DNA of 64,000 nucleotides from Cryptomeria japonica (GCF_030272615.1 NC_081405.1:607775677-607839676); one strand, 5' to 3'; counted from the stretch's first letter, positions 1 to 11,957 are shown. Numbers and translations are program-made. The notes: generated by a model from the sequence alone, not told the origin.

Positions 1-1260
1 TTCATGTTAACCCAACATTCAGAAGCTCTATGACCATACTCAAAACAAGAATAGTAATAGCCCATAAAAGAACAATTATACCTCATCAATTTACCTTGCC
101 AAGAAGAAGCAAAACTTAGACATCTATTTGTTCTAATTCTTCCTCCCCTATTGATGTTCTCATGTTGTTTGCTTCCTACAATTTCTAGATCAGAAGCATG
201 AAAATTCAAATTCACCTTAGTTCTAGGGGTTTTCATAACCTTAGAGCATTGTTCTTCCTGTAATCCTAGACCACCTTTGTCATTTGGAGCTTTTTGTGTA
301 TTAATGATCTTATCTAGAGACACAAATCTTTTCTCATTAATATTTTTCACCCCTTACCTATTTTGAAACTTTATCTAAGTTCCTTATAGAAACCACTTCC
401 CATTCAAGTCTCTCTATATGTTGTTATTTTACCTTAAGGTGGTTCTTGATTTATTCCTCTATCTTTCTAGCTTCATCCACTTGTATCTTATCTTCTACAA
501 ATTCTAAACAAAGATTTTCCCTGATATCTTTTTCTTGTTGAAGTCGTCTATTAAAATTATGTTTTTCTCTTATAAGTTGTTTAATCATATCAAAAGCATT
601 CAGGAGCTCATTTTGAAAATCAACCTTACTTCCTTGGTCATGATCAACATATTCCTGCTTATATTTATCATTCCTTATGAAAAATAGTTTACCAATTTCT
701 TGATCAATTGTATGTTCAATAATAGTTTCTTTGGACTCTGTTTGACTACTTCCAGAACTGTGAAAATTAATGTCTTCTTCACTATCAGATGTTGCACAAC
801 TAGTTTCAGTTTTCAAAGATATTTCTTCTTGTGATTCACCATTCTGATTTAATTCAACTAGTTTGTTCCAAAATTCTTTTCCATTGCTACAATGGATGAC
901 TTTTGGAATGATATCATTTGACTGACTATTAAAAATAACATTTAAAGCCTTAGCATTGTTTTCAAGAGCTTTCTCCTCCTTAAGTGTGAGAGGAGATGTT
1001 GTAGATACATTGCAACCACTTTCTACTGTTACCCACACATAAAATCATAAAGAAGATAAATATGTCTCCATCTTGTGTTTTCACAAACCAAAATTTAATT
1101 CTTCAAGATGAAGAATTCCAGGATTAGGATATTTAATCATTTCAGAGTTATTAGTTATGTTATCAACTTCAATATTTCTCATATTACATTCATGCAAAAA
1201 AAATTGATTACAATTTTGCTTTGGACTTCTTTTTCCCCTGTTCCCTCTACTATTTTCCAT
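1..1260 (-). pseudogene. copia-type gag remnant (element B, copy 1)
   Basis: Reading leftwards from about 1260, the translation gives a basic leader, then a copia gag-like block with METYLSSL, KALNVIFNSQSNDI and FWNKLVELNQ (about 950-880), then a charged coiled-coil stretch (about 700-450). Near the left edge, at about 50-10, there is a zinc-knuckle segment (CYYSCFEYGHRA type). The KALN..IxxSxS and WNKLxEL pattern is characteristic of the UBN2/DUF4219 gag family of Ty1-copia elements. In-frame stops and shifts break it, for example a TGA where the related copies suggest Trp just before METYL. The pol region would lie left of the window. It would have encoded the capsid-like RNA-binding protein of a retrotransposon. 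Copy 2 lies at 42634-44348. Confidence 0.8.
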
Positions 1261-1340
1261 ATTACCAAAACACCAAAAAAAACAAGAGACTTCCAAAACC
1301 AAAATCAATCCTAGGTATGAAACCTTATGCAGGACCTTAT

Positions 1341-1352
1341 GCTCTGATACCA
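1341..1352 (-). other. Primer-binding site of element B (tRNA-iMet)
   Basis: The minus strand reads TGGTATCAGAGC, the standard plant LTR element site complementary to the 3' end of initiator Met tRNA. It lies two bases from a CA dinucleotide that would end the 5' LTR, and directly upstream (in minus sense) of the gag remnant. Confidence 0.85.
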
Positions 1353-1354
1353 CT

Positions 1355-3730
1355 TGTTCGAAGAGGAATCACTCTGAGAGGGGCGGGATGAATCAGAGTG
1401 AAGTAAATTTAATCTGTAAATGCACGAATTAAAACTCTAAGACAGTCATTAGACATTTAACATAATGTAGGGATTTAATGAACTTTGAATCAATATGATC
1501 TTTGAATGCAAGTGAAACTTTTAAATTAACATCCAACTCATAAAAACTTTCACAAATCATAACTTTTCAAAATTTTTGATAATGTGAAGGAATCATATGT
1601 GAAGAACATAACAAACAAATTTACACAATGCAAATTTTGCAATCTTAAAATATGACAGATTTGACCACATGAAGAATGAACATATTTTGAACATTTTTAA
1701 AGTATCAGAGCATTAACTAAAAGATCACATCAATAAGTAATAGAATGAAATACATATGACATTACATAACACATATATTTCTTGAGTGGAAAAAGCCTCA
1801 TGGGGTATTAAAAAAAACTCGAAACTATCTCTTTATTTAATCTCAAAACATCAACTGTTTACAATGGTTGAGTCCAACTCAACACCTAGCTTCAATTGTC
1901 TATAATGGTGGAGTCCAACTCAACACATTAACATAATAGTAATCAATAATTCAACCAACATTGTACACTCCAAGGGTCTTGTAATTGCAATGATTTGTGC
2001 AATCACAACATCTGAGTAGGATATAGTTAAAAGATATGTATTACAGTCCCTCAATTCTGAACAAATGATATTTCAAAAAAATTCAAATATGTTAAATGAT
2101 CTTTCTCAAAGAACTATTGTTTAATATTCTTTTTCAATCTCTTTATATTTAACACTAATAACTTTCTGAAACTTCTCTATCTTCACTAAATCAACAACAC
2201 AACAATGGTTGCAAGAGTAGAGTTTATAGGACAAAATCTGATAATTAAAAAAAAATCTTGTTCAACCACACTACACATACCCTAGTTAAGTAGGGTTTTC
2301 TTAAATTGAAAACAAAGGACCGTTACATGAATAAGAAACAATCCAAGTTTAGAATCTCATACAAGCTAGGGTTTTTAAACTATGGTTATCAAAATAAAAC
2401 CACACATTATTGTTTTTCAATTGTAATATTCCCCCTTTCATTTTCAAAAATAAGTAAGTGGAAAAATGATCCATTTTTTTTTAAACTATAACTTCTTTGA
2501 AAATAAGTGTAGCCTTTCAAGATTAGTTGAACACAAACCAACACTAATCTTGTAGTAATATTTTCTGGTTCTTTTCCTTGTTCACGTTTCCTTTTCATCT
2601 TGCAAATTCACATTCGAATCAAAAACATAAATAATGTAAAAAGGTTACCTCAATCATGGCGATTCAAACTAGGAAACCAATCCCATGAAAATCTCAGTTA
2701 CCTCCGCTTTCAGCTCAAAACAAGTCTATAAACAAATTTTCCATCCATCAAAGTCCAACATATTTGAAACCCACAATAGTATTTTAGCTAGAACAGATTG
2801 AGTCTGAACTTGTGTATACATCATGGTGGCTAGGGTTTGGGCTTGCCTTTGAACCAAAAGATAAAACATAGTTTGTCTGCCCTATTCCTTTCAAAAATCT
2901 TCAAAATACTTTGAAAAGTATAATAGTCATTTGAAATCTAGATAAACAAGACACAAATACATTTTAACTACATAAAAATGGCACATCACCAATTTCATGT
3001 GAGGTAATTTTTTTTTGTAGAAAGGACACAAAATGTTTCCTTTTTGCCCGATATAAAATAGTTTATCAAAACACATTATCACTTCAAGTCTGGATATTAA
3101 ACCATGTGAATGATCGATAAAAATGATGTGCCCATTTTAATAGTAAAATATGCATTCCAACTCAGACTTGTAGTTAACTACCATGTGTTCAATGCTGCAA
3201 AGTACCATATAAAGAGTGGAGCCTGCAAAGTATAACCACAATTAAATGATTTAGTTTTTCAAGACATATATATATGATGAGATAATGTAAACCATTAGTG
3301 ACAAAAGGACTCATTAGTATATGTATATATGCCAACGTCCCAAATATTAATTTGAATTTTCAAGTTAAATGTGAATGTGCTAAGTATTATTTCAAATTCA
3401 AAGCACCTAAATATGAAATGTCAACTGTATATGCCTGAAAGAAATCAACAAAGATCATGCTTAACTTTCATCAAGATCAAAATAAAATATATATCACCTG
3501 ACAGAATAATGCAACCTTGTGAATGAATATGCCTCATGTCTACAGAGGAAGCTAAGAGATCAGTACCAAAAAACCTGGATAAAAACCAACATCAAAATAC
3601 AAAATACTGAACAATATACTTAATACCAAAACTGAGTTTTCCAAATAAATCACCAAGATGCCAAGCCAACCCATCTATTTTGACATCAAGGAAAAATCGT
3701 AAACAAGAATTTAACAAAGACTTGTGGAGG
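1355..3730 (-). repeat. LTR of element B and adjoining noncoding repeat
   Basis: The sequence right of the primer site begins TGTTCGAAGAGG on the plus strand, the inverted CA end of the 5' LTR. The outer LTR end cannot be fixed because the partner LTR is outside the window. The stretch is AT-rich with no credible gene. It is repeated at 44443-46830 with scattered substitutions. Short open frames at 2306-2598 differ between the two copies and look fortuitous. Confidence 0.55.
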
Positions 3731-6178
3731 TTGCATGGAAACAAAGTCCTAGGATGTAGAGGAAGACAGTGAGATTGATGGAGATCACCTAGGCTGGAGG
3801 AAATTTTCCCTTTTTGTTGTTCAGTCCCTATTTTTTCCTACCTTGATGGTGTCGGGTGCGAGCTTTTCCCCCCTCTTGCTCGCTTGGTCTTTAGTTTGTG
3901 TTTCTCTTGAGGGTCGTTCTCGAGGTGTTGATATTTTTGGGCCATTTGTTTTTGGTGAAATGTTCTGCTTTCTTCTCACACTCCTTTTGGGCTCTTTTTT
4001 GAGGTATAGTGTGGGCTAAAGGCTTTGTGATCCATTTTTGTGCGGGGTCTTGGGGGTTGTACCCCTCTTGTAGAGCGAGATTGGATTTTTTCATGTATTG
4101 ATCTTTAGTGGCTTCTTTTGTTGTTGGAGGTTTGTTCCTATCATTGAGGTGGTTGTATAGTGGCTCATTTGTTCTTTGTCTCCCCTGGTGTTTTTTTGAG
4201 ATTTATGCTTATGTGAGAGAGGCTTTTAGGCTGGGGGTATTTTTTAAAACTCTTGGGTTTGAGATTTTTGTGTTGATGGGGTCTTCTTTTCATTTCTCTG
4301 ACATTTCAATTCTTTGGTCAGCCTTTATTGGGGTTTCAGTTGTCCTTCTACTTTTTGTGTATGCGGCCTTGACCTTTTTCCTTAAGTTTTAACTTCCTTG
4401 GTTTTCTTCGGTCTTTCCTATGGAGATGGTTGTGGTTGGAAGTGAGAAGAGGGGTTATGGTTGTGTTGATGATGCCTTGTTTCTTGGTTGCAAGGGAGCC
4501 ATTGATGGCCTCTCTTTTCAATTCCTTCCTTTCGCTCCTATTAAGTTGAAGTTCTTGATGGGTAAGGTTGGCTTTGTGTTTCTTTTGGGACCAACACTTT
4601 AATACACATTATGTGATAGGATTGATGATGATTTTGAAGATTATGAAAATATATTATAACCAATGTGTGGCTTTTGATTTGGCCATTTCCTTTTTACATT
4701 TTTCTTTGATTGGGTTTACCCCTCCACTTTACTCTATAAATAATATCATTTTCTTTCTTTTCTTATAATTTTTTGATGGTATAAAGATCTGGTAATAATG
4801 GTTTAAAGTGTTGATGGAAGGATTTCTAGTAAAAATCTTATTATAAGGATATATGGCCCCTATTTGAGTTCTTGCATTAAATGAATCCACCTTTAATATT
4901 GGTGAGGAAACATTGACATCATTAGATTTCTTGATTGATGAATAGAAAAGAACTTGATATCTTAGATTGGTGCAAAAGTGTTCTAGTTCTAAAACTCCTT
5001 GCTTATGTAGGCCTAATCCTTTTCCTTTACATTCTATGATTTTATAGATTTTATTTGCAATGAGGTATTTGTTATTTTAGAAGCAAGATAATGAACCATT
5101 GTGTGGTTAAAATAATGAATCTTTTGTATCTTATCTTCTACTTAAATAAAGTATACTTTAACAGAGGTGGACAATCTTAGTTGATGAGTAGATGTGTTAG
5201 ATGTGGACAAGCACATAATATTAAATTTGTTTATTAATGGTAGGATCTTACTCAAATATCATATCATCTTATATTTTATGACCATAGATATGATCTTCAT
5301 CAAAATATTAGACTAGGTTGATTGTCATGATCACAAATAGGATCCTGAATTTTTTTTATCTTGTTTCATATTGCTTTGGAATTTTGTCTTGGCATAGATC
5401 CAATGGCTCATAAAATGGGATATAAGCTTGGATAGGGATAGGATATTATTGAATGGACTTACAATTTTGGCAATGTAATAATATATTATGTACAAGAAGC
5501 TCTTGAGTGAGATTAATAGGTGATGGAGTGCATGATGGTGAGAGATGTTTTGATTGTGTCAGATTAGTGTTGTGAAGGGAGGGAATATTATTTTTTGTAC
5601 ATTGGAGCTTAAGATCCTTTTTTATTAGTCCTAAAAGGAAATCCCAAAAGGTGAATTCATTGGATAGAATTTTTGATTGAGACAAATTAAATATCAATAA
5701 TATAGATGAATGAAGGATTGCGATAGGATATGAAGGCTACAAGGATATCTCAATTTTGTGATCAGGATAAGGATTTTAGATATGTATGGGTGATAGGGAT
5801 TAGGGATATGGCTTGGCTTTAAAGAAGCCTTTGGGTGAAGGATTCTTCTCCCTTGTAAAAGGAAAAAGGATAGAGGACAACCAATAGGTAGTTATTTGAA
5901 TAATAGTTAGAGTTAATATTTTCTTCAATTATTAAGTTATACCCAACGAAGTCATCCTTACCTTTTCTTAATGCATAGTCTAGGAATTTTTATAAGGGAA
6001 CATCAATGGATAAGCATTAAGGATTGATAGGGGAGTTTATGCTAGTTGGATAATATATTAGAGATGGGGAGGAGGATTTGAGAGATGAATTAGAGATGGG
6101 GAATCCAGATATGGATTAAGGTTTTGGATTGAATAGTGATTTATCTTGTAAAGGTTGTGATAAGGATGACCAATATAT
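3731..6178. repeat. Noncoding dispersed repeat, family D (copy 1)
   Basis: This is a T-rich then AT-rich stretch repeated at 46830-49287. From about 4585 rightwards it also has a more diverged relative at 17721-18560, sharing the block TTGGGACCAACACTTTAATA and the order of the following motifs. Open frames at 4108-4392 and 4420-4602 are hydrophobic or short and have no recognised family. I see no coding gene. It was the host sequence for element A, which begins at 6179. Confidence 0.6.
4420..4602 (+). other. Short open frame of unknown nature
   Basis: The frame starts MEMVVVGSEKRGYG and runs 60 codons. The duplicate at 47537-47746 is open as well but has nine extra codons after MEM, with the short repeat GGAGATGG flanking the difference, so the length change kept the frame. 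It ends shortly after a GGTAAGG that resembles a splice donor. It matches no family I recognise and may be a captured exon or chance. Confidence 0.2.
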
Positions 6179-7288
6179 TGTTTGCTTGATGATGATTGTA
6201 ATGAATTCATCATATGCTGTCATTGATGAAACACATTCACACACATATGTTCATGTTGTTTACCAGTGTAACTTCATAGTTGTTTACACTTTAATCAGTA
6301 TACTAGAGGTTTATATCTAACCGGTACTTCGTAACAATTGGTATATGCATGGTGATAGCGAATGGTTATACATAAATCAACATCAACAAGGAGTATCAAG
6401 GCCAGCAAAGATTATCACTGGAGTATCAAGGATAACGATTTATATGTTTAACTCCAACTGGTATTGATTGTTCCAACCAATATTTGCTGACTGTGTGATA
6501 AGTTATCACAAGTCATCATGAGTTATCCTCGCCGACAAGATTTGGCGGTATTTTTGTGATGAGTTATTATCACTTGACAAGATACACTGCACCTAGTTAA
6601 TCGTGTTATGATTTCTTGAGGCCGACATGAAATGTAAATGTCTATTTATTGACATCACAATTAGTTATTTTTAAATGAGCGAAAGTGATATGTTATGTGC
6701 GAAGGCAGAAGTGTTTAGTCACAAAGTATGTTGGTAAAGAGGAGTTAAGTGCATAGAACAGAATCTATACAAATAATTTTTGCTATCACTAGATCACATC
6801 ACCTGTTGTTTTCTAACCACTGCAACAGTCAAATCCCCTAACCAAGTAAACTCTAACAGGCTTCATTGTTCAAATCCTCTAACCAGGTGATCCATTAGTT
6901 TGGATTTAGAAATCCTCCACTGAGGTTACTCGTTACAGGGTACTACCTTTTACCGGGTATAGATTTTAACTAAGCTTTGGGATCTTTAATAGGATTCGCT
7001 CCTAGCAGAGCATTTTTGTAGACCCTAACTGGTCAGTTATCTATTAGTGTAGATAGTTAACTTGTGAGTACCATCTCATTGTGGTTTTTACCTATTTGGG
7101 TTTTCCACATATAAGCACTTGTTTTATGGTGGATTTTTTACTTTTTCTGGATGTTGTTATATAATTTTTGATTGTATGCATATTGTTTAACAAACTTGTT
7201 AAGTTTATCTACCGGTCAGTGTTTATAGTAGTACTATTTTGGGTGTCACTGATTCACTCCCCTCTCTCTGTGTTTTACAAGTCCATCA
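6179..7288 (+). repeat. 5' LTR of element A (copy 1)
   Basis: This 1110-bp sequence starts TGTTTGCTTG and ends GTCCATCA. It matches 49288-50396 and 55565-56675, which are the two LTRs of the complete copy. It is followed after two bases by a tRNA-iMet primer site, and TG...CA ends are present. The left flank (CAATATAT) matches the flank of the second copy, showing that both copies descend from one insertion. Confidence 0.92.
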
Positions 7289-7290
7289 AT

Positions 7291-7302
7291 TGGTATCAGA
7301 GC
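7291..7302 (+). other. Primer-binding site of element A (copy 1)
   Basis: TGGTATCAGAGC lies two bases after the LTR, matching the 3' end of initiator Met tRNA. Confidence 0.9.
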
Positions 7303-7356
7303 CAAACTTCCTTAAAGGATAATCACTTGGAAGGAAACCCTAAAGCCATAGGGGAT

Positions 7357-8394
7357 ATGAGCTACTTTGAGATGGCTAGAGAGCTTGAGTCTAGTAGAAA
7401 TGAGCTTGAAACCCTAAGGGTCAAACTGAAAGCTTTTCAAGTAAAAAGGAGAGAGCTAACTAAAAAACTATTAGAAATATTTGATAATCGTTCTTTAGAT
7501 GAGGCCAATATTCATGCTTTAATTGAGGAAGTTAAAAAACTAAACAGTGAAATGATTAATCTAAGGAGAGAGCTAGAAGGTCTTACTATCCACATGAGTC
7601 AGGAACTAGAAGCCAGAAGAGCTACTGAAGATCTTATCAAGGAAAGAAATCATGGGATTGCCAAGCTCAAGCAAGAGAATGCTACCTTTCCTGAGAATTT
7701 GAATGCAAAAAGAGAAGAAAAAGAGAACCTACTACTAGATCTTGAATTAACATCATCTCTGAGAGAGAACCTATCAAAACATAATGAAGTTCTCACCAGA
7801 GAGCTTACTGAAGAAATAAGAAATTAGAGAAGTTAAACATAAGTTCCATCTTGCTGGAAGAACAACGTCAACCATAAAGAATGAAGGGTGATACCTCTGG
7901 ACTTGGTTTTCACACATCTGAAAAAGGTGAATCCTCTTGTATCAAGAGAAACACTCTTAAGAACAAATCTTCTCCTAAGGTCAAGAAACCTACCAGTAAC
8001 AAGGTCTTTAAACCTGTTTGTTTTGTTTTCCATAAACTTGGTCATGCTACAAATGTTTGTAGAGACAAACCTAACATAAAAGCAAGCTACAATACTAATG
8101 CTAGGTATGAGTCCAAGAAATTTGAAGGTCATTGCTTCACATGTAGAATGCATGGACATAGATCAGTTGAGTGCAGATATGGAGTAAATAATCCTGTACT
8201 ACATATACATCCAAGACGAAATGGCAACTGGATGAGAAATTTTGACAACCGAGTCAACATGAACTAGCAAAGACCATACGACAACCGGTTTAGTTCATTT
8301 GAGATGGAAAAGGTAACAAATATCATTTGCACCATTTGTAATAACTTTGGTCATGTGGCTATGAATCGCAGAAGAAGAACCGAGAGAAGTAATG
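7357..8394 (+). pseudogene. gag-like coiled-coil/zinc-knuckle protein of element A (truncated)
   Basis: ATG at 7357 opens a frame (to 7827) beginning MSYFEMARELESS and dominated by a Lys/Glu/Leu coiled coil of about 150 residues. After a frameshift the frame at 7881-8267 continues with a basic linker and CCHC knuckles: one with the second Cys replaced (CFVFHKLGHATNVC), one canonical (CFTCRMHGHRSVEC) and, after a further break, CTICNNFGHVAMNC. This is the layout of a nucleocapsid-type RNA-binding gag. The N-terminal UBN2 block seen in ordinary copia gag is absent. The frame stops abruptly at about 8394, where the sequence jumps to LINE. The more complete copy is at 50468-51674. Confidence 0.75.
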
Positions 8395-8646
8395 TAGAGG
8401 TCACCCGTGGGGAAGAGGACCGGGGTTGGGGCCCATAACAAAGTGGAAGGACATTATTGTTCTTATGGAAATACATGAACATGACAGATGTAGGATCCCA
8501 GACATTGAAGGATACATCAAATTTCTGTGTGGAATGAAGAGATTGGGATAGGTAAAGGGCACAAAGGGATCACAATGTTAATAAAATAAACATGGAGTGG
8601 TATTGTGAAGTTAGAGAAAGAGGACCCAAATAAATAGTTTATATGG

Positions 8647-9263
8647 TTGAAAATAACAGATAATGAGGATACAGTTTGGATGGTGGCTTTCTATTTTTCT
8701 CCAAAAGGTTCAAAATTCTACAAGAAGAGGAATTTGGATACAAAAACCGCTTATGATCCACTAAAGAAAGATATCTCAACTTTTAGTATTGTAGGTGATA
8801 TTATCCTAATTGGTGACTTCAATGCTAGGATAGGGAACAATCAATCTATTTATATGATAAACAATGTAGAGTAGGATAAAATCCCCTTATGGCTAGGGGA
8901 AAATGAAGATCATCTTTAGAAAATGACTTCACAAGATGGGAATGGGAGTGTATCACACTTTGTAGCTGAGTTGTTAGGCCTTTGTAGCTTATATTGGGCA
9001 TATGTAATGGCATGAAAAATTGGCCGAGATTTAATAGTATCACTTGCAAAACATATAATGGACAAAGTGTGATAGACTGCATAGTATATTCACAAAGCTT
9101 TATTTCCAACTTGGTGGACTTAACCTTTGAAGGCTGTCTCATAGAGATGATTTTGGTCATATGCCTTTTTTGTATTAAGTTTGGTATAAACACTAAGGCC
9201 TACAAGAAGAGTAGAATCAACACTCTCACAGGAAGGTCATCACACAAGGTAAAATCCTTATAA
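8647..9263 (+). pseudogene. LINE endonuclease (EEP domain) remnant
   Basis: Frames at 8647-8874 and 8994-9263 together cover the C-terminal half of an apurinic-type endonuclease that nicks target DNA for LINE insertion. GDFNAR, the family's Asp/Asn signature, is intact. The downstream SDH signature is degraded (codons around 9150 read ILVICLFC where the other copy has NFDHMPFC). A TAG at about 8873 and a shift near 8990 break the reading frame. The EN domain lies N-terminal to RT as expected. Confidence 0.75.
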
Positions 9264-9593
9264 ATCAAGAAAATCGGGAGCTCTAGAGAAACACTTGTAG
9301 TTGGCAAAAAATAGTATAGAAAATAATGGAAACAAGAGGGAAAAAGAGTATGTTCTCAGTAGCATGCCAATATTTTAAATACAAAATTTTTTGAAGGTGT
9401 GTATGCATTGTAAACCTATTAAGAGGGTATGAAATATCTTTCTAGCTAATCCTTGGTATGGAAAAGAGTGCAAGGATACTAAAAAATCTCTTATATGGAA
9501 GGAGTCCAACAAGGAAACAAGTTAATATACAAGAAATTGATAAAATAAAAAAAAGAAAGATATGTAATTTGAAGATGGAAGGAACTAATTGCC

Positions 9594-10256
9594 ATGGGGA
9601 AACGCAATCCTAAATCATTGTGGAGGGAGTTAGAAGAAAAGAACAAGCAAATAGAAAATAATATCAGAGATGCCTTGTGGATGGATTATGTGAAGCTCGT
9701 CTATGAACAAACAAATGAGAAAATAAATCCACCCACAATTGACACTTCAACTAAGGTTTTTTTAGTAATAGACATCAAACAAGGTATAAAGAATTTGGTA
9801 AGTGGTAAAACACAAGATATTGATGGTCTGCAAGAAGAATTAAAAAATGGGGAGCTGGCCTCCTAGCTCCACATATCAAGAAGATCTTTAATGAAGTTAC
9901 CCAAAACATCTTTCTAGTTGAATGGACAACTAGTGTTGTTATTCCTCTCCACAAAAGTGTTGAAATTAATAACCCTTCTAATTACCATACTATTATGGTG
10001 AACCTTCTCTTTGGAAAGCTTTTATGGAGTATGCTACAATTTAAGATCCATAAATGGGTAAAAAAAAGGGAAAAAGGGCTAGAGAACAGGCTGGTATCTG
10101 ACCTAAGCACTCTACCATTTCCCATTGCATAACTCTAAGGAATTTCATTAAAAATGTTTGGGACAACCAAGGTGAAGAAGCCTTTTCCTACTTTGTAGAT
10201 TTCAAAAGAGCTTTTGACACCATACCTAGAGATAAGCTTCGGTATTATAAATTGTG
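9594..10256 (+). pseudogene. LINE reverse transcriptase, N-terminal part
   Basis: The frame at 9594-9866 begins MGKRNPKSLWRELEEK and runs into the fingers region. Further frames carry the palm motif A (FVDFKRAFDTIPRDKL, with the first catalytic Asp). Stops and shifts occur at 9864 and after. Nothing resembling the later YxDD motif or thumb follows, and the sequence after 10256 is AT-rich and noncoding. Confidence 0.75.
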
Positions 10257-10711
10257 ATAGAACTTTAGAATTTCACTCCATCATAAATCTAGATGAATTG
10301 AATAAAAAATTTAAATATTTAAAATTCTCGAAAATTATTTTGGTGCTCCATGAACCTAAGAAGACATCCTCGACCCATTTTGTTAATATTATTAAGTTTT
10401 AAAATAAAATTTGAAAATTGATGTGAAAAGTGAAACAATCCACAAAGCAAATTAACCAAAATAAATTAGGGGTTTTATGAATTAAACCTCTAAATTTTAT
10501 ATTATTTGGTTAAAATGAGATCTTTGAATTTGAATTTGAATTTTGAAATATTTCTAAATCAGATTTAAAACAATTAATCCAAATTAGGCAAATCACAAGC
10601 TTAATTTTTGGATTAAAATTGGGGTTTTGAAATTAACATCTAAATTTATAAAATTCACTTGGAAATCAAAATTGTAAAAGAAAATTTGAATTTTAAATTG
10701 CATAAATACTC
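10257..10711. other. AT-rich noncoding stretch
   Basis: It starts with the short shared tail of the LINE junction (to 10331, matching the end of the window) and continues as AT-rich DNA with many TTTAAAT/AATTTGAA words. I see no gene. Confidence 0.5.
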
Positions 10712-10716
10712 AGATC

Positions 10717-11957
10717 TGAGAACATAAATCAAAATTAAAGGTATAAGGCATCACATTCACAAAAATGTTAAGTGGGTGAAAAATCAGGGTTTCCACCACA
10801 GGAAGGGTGAAAACCGCTAGTTTTTAGTTATGAACCAATTACATTCAAAAGAGGGTTCAGAATTAATAGATTTAGTCACAAATCAGCATGGATAAGGACT
10901 AAAAATACTAATTGGATTCAAAGATTGAATTTGTTTGTCCTCTTTTGTAAGATGAATTGCTGAAATTAGGGTGAAGTGCTGAAAATGAAGGTAAAAATAT
11001 AGAAATAGTGATCTATAGTCATCGGATTCAGGCATGCACCTACATCTCAGAAATATAAGCAAAGTTAGACGTGATCCCTGAAAGAGCTCCTAAAATTTCA
11101 AGATCATGGTAAAATTCGCCCCTTGTTCTCCGAAAGTTTTCCACACCAAAGGGGGATTGATTCGTCTCTGTAAATGATGTCGATTTTGAAGATCACAACT
11201 CTGTCCTTGTTTTCTATACAGAATGAAAGGGAAATAGGTTGCAAATAGGGGTTTGCCTATGCCAAACCTCGGTTGAGGAATCAACCTTGAATGATATGTT
11301 GTAAATACTAAAATAAATAATGAAGGTATATACCTCAAATATTCAATGACTGAAAATAATGTTTTGCTTTTTGAATGTAATCACATACGATGTATGAAAT
11401 TTTATGAACATGACAAAACCGTAATCACACACACATGCTTGCACATGAAAGATGTAATGTCGCTCCACAATTGATGAATGAAGAATTGAGCTTTGAAGAC
11501 CTCTAGAAGTGTTTGATTATGAATGCTTCAATGCTTGAATGCCTTGTGATTATAATTTCGCCCTTCTATTCTTGTATCTGTATATGTATCTCAAAATGAT
11601 AAGGGAAAGCCTCTTTATATACTTGCTCGTCAATAAATGTTAATTTTTTACCTAGGCCGACATAGGGCTAGGTTTCTTGCGCAAATTTGAAAATGCCCAA
11701 AGTGTTCAAAGGGGGCGAAAACAGGGAGGACCAAGGTGTGGTTCCCTAGTCCCAATAAGGACCAAGGTGCCGCACCTTTGTCCTAACCCATTTTAGGGCT
11801 AGTACAAAGTGGTCATGTGTTGTATGAATTGAAAGTAAGACCATATTTGCATGATGTAAGCATAATCAAGTCTTACTTAAGTATTGGGTGATGAACACTA
11901 AGGTGAGAGCCCAAAATGTGAACTAAATTGTAAGGGAGTACAATTTAGGATGCTACA
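10717..11957 (-). mobile_element. Probable solo LTR
   Basis: The minus strand starts TGTAGCATCCTAAATTG and ends in CA (TGAGAACATAA on the plus strand). AGATC flanks both sides (10712-10716 and 11958-11962), a perfect 5-bp target duplication. A TATA box (GTATATAAAGAGG on the minus strand, about 11620) sits about 335 bases into the LTR, a plausible promoter position. No primer site, polypurine tract or coding sequence adjoins, so it fits a solo LTR left by LTR-LTR recombination. The 82-codon frame at 11090-11338 is probably incidental. Confidence 0.65.

Larger units (their letters stand above)
8395..10256 (+). mobile_element. Non-LTR retrotransposon (LINE) fragment, EN-RT, copy 1
   Basis: The plus-strand translation, in several broken frames, gives an exonuclease/endonuclease/phosphatase domain followed by reverse transcriptase. 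Endonuclease motifs: GDIILIGDFNARIG (about 8791-8836) and a YNGQSVIDCIVYS region (about 9055). RT motifs: VSGKTQDIDGLQEE (about 9800), HKSVEINNPSNYHTIM (about 9950) and YFVDFKRAFDTIPRDKL (about 10190). The RT stops just after that first catalytic-Asp motif, so the YxDD palm and everything downstream are missing. The paralogue at 61603-63926 is truncated at the same point. The order EN-RT is that of LINEs. The clade is uncertain. Confidence 0.85.
1..10331. repeat. Segmental duplication, copy 1 (internally deleted)
   Basis: Positions 1-8394 align colinearly and in the same orientation with 43090-51504, and 8395-10331 align with 62051-64000. The homology crosses several unrelated elements and their flanks (element B gag, noncoding repeat, element A LTR and gag, LINE), so it is a duplication of a genomic segment and not two insertions of one element. 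Divergence judged by eye is about 5-8% with small indels. Relative to copy 2, this copy lacks the equivalent of 51505-62050. Both ends of the homology are cut by the window or by later change, so the full unit length is unknown. Confidence 0.9.

Noticed and set aside
1341-1352. tRNA gene fragment (TGGTATCAGAGC) here and at 7291, 14200, 37627, 50399
   Set aside because: Each lies directly beside an LTR end. They are primer-binding sites and no cloverleaf surrounds them.
4108-4392. Hydrophobic 94-codon frame that looks like a membrane protein (also at 47249-47503)
   Set aside because: The hydrophobicity comes from T-rich DNA. The frame has no start context, no family, and lies in noncoding repeat.
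7833-8159. 108-codon minus-strand frame, repeated at 50915-51271
   Set aside because: It is antisense to the zinc-knuckle region of element A, which accounts for its openness and conservation.
8846-9193. 115-codon minus-strand frame, repeated in part at 62503-62700
   Set aside because: It is antisense to the LINE endonuclease, which has the recognisable motifs.
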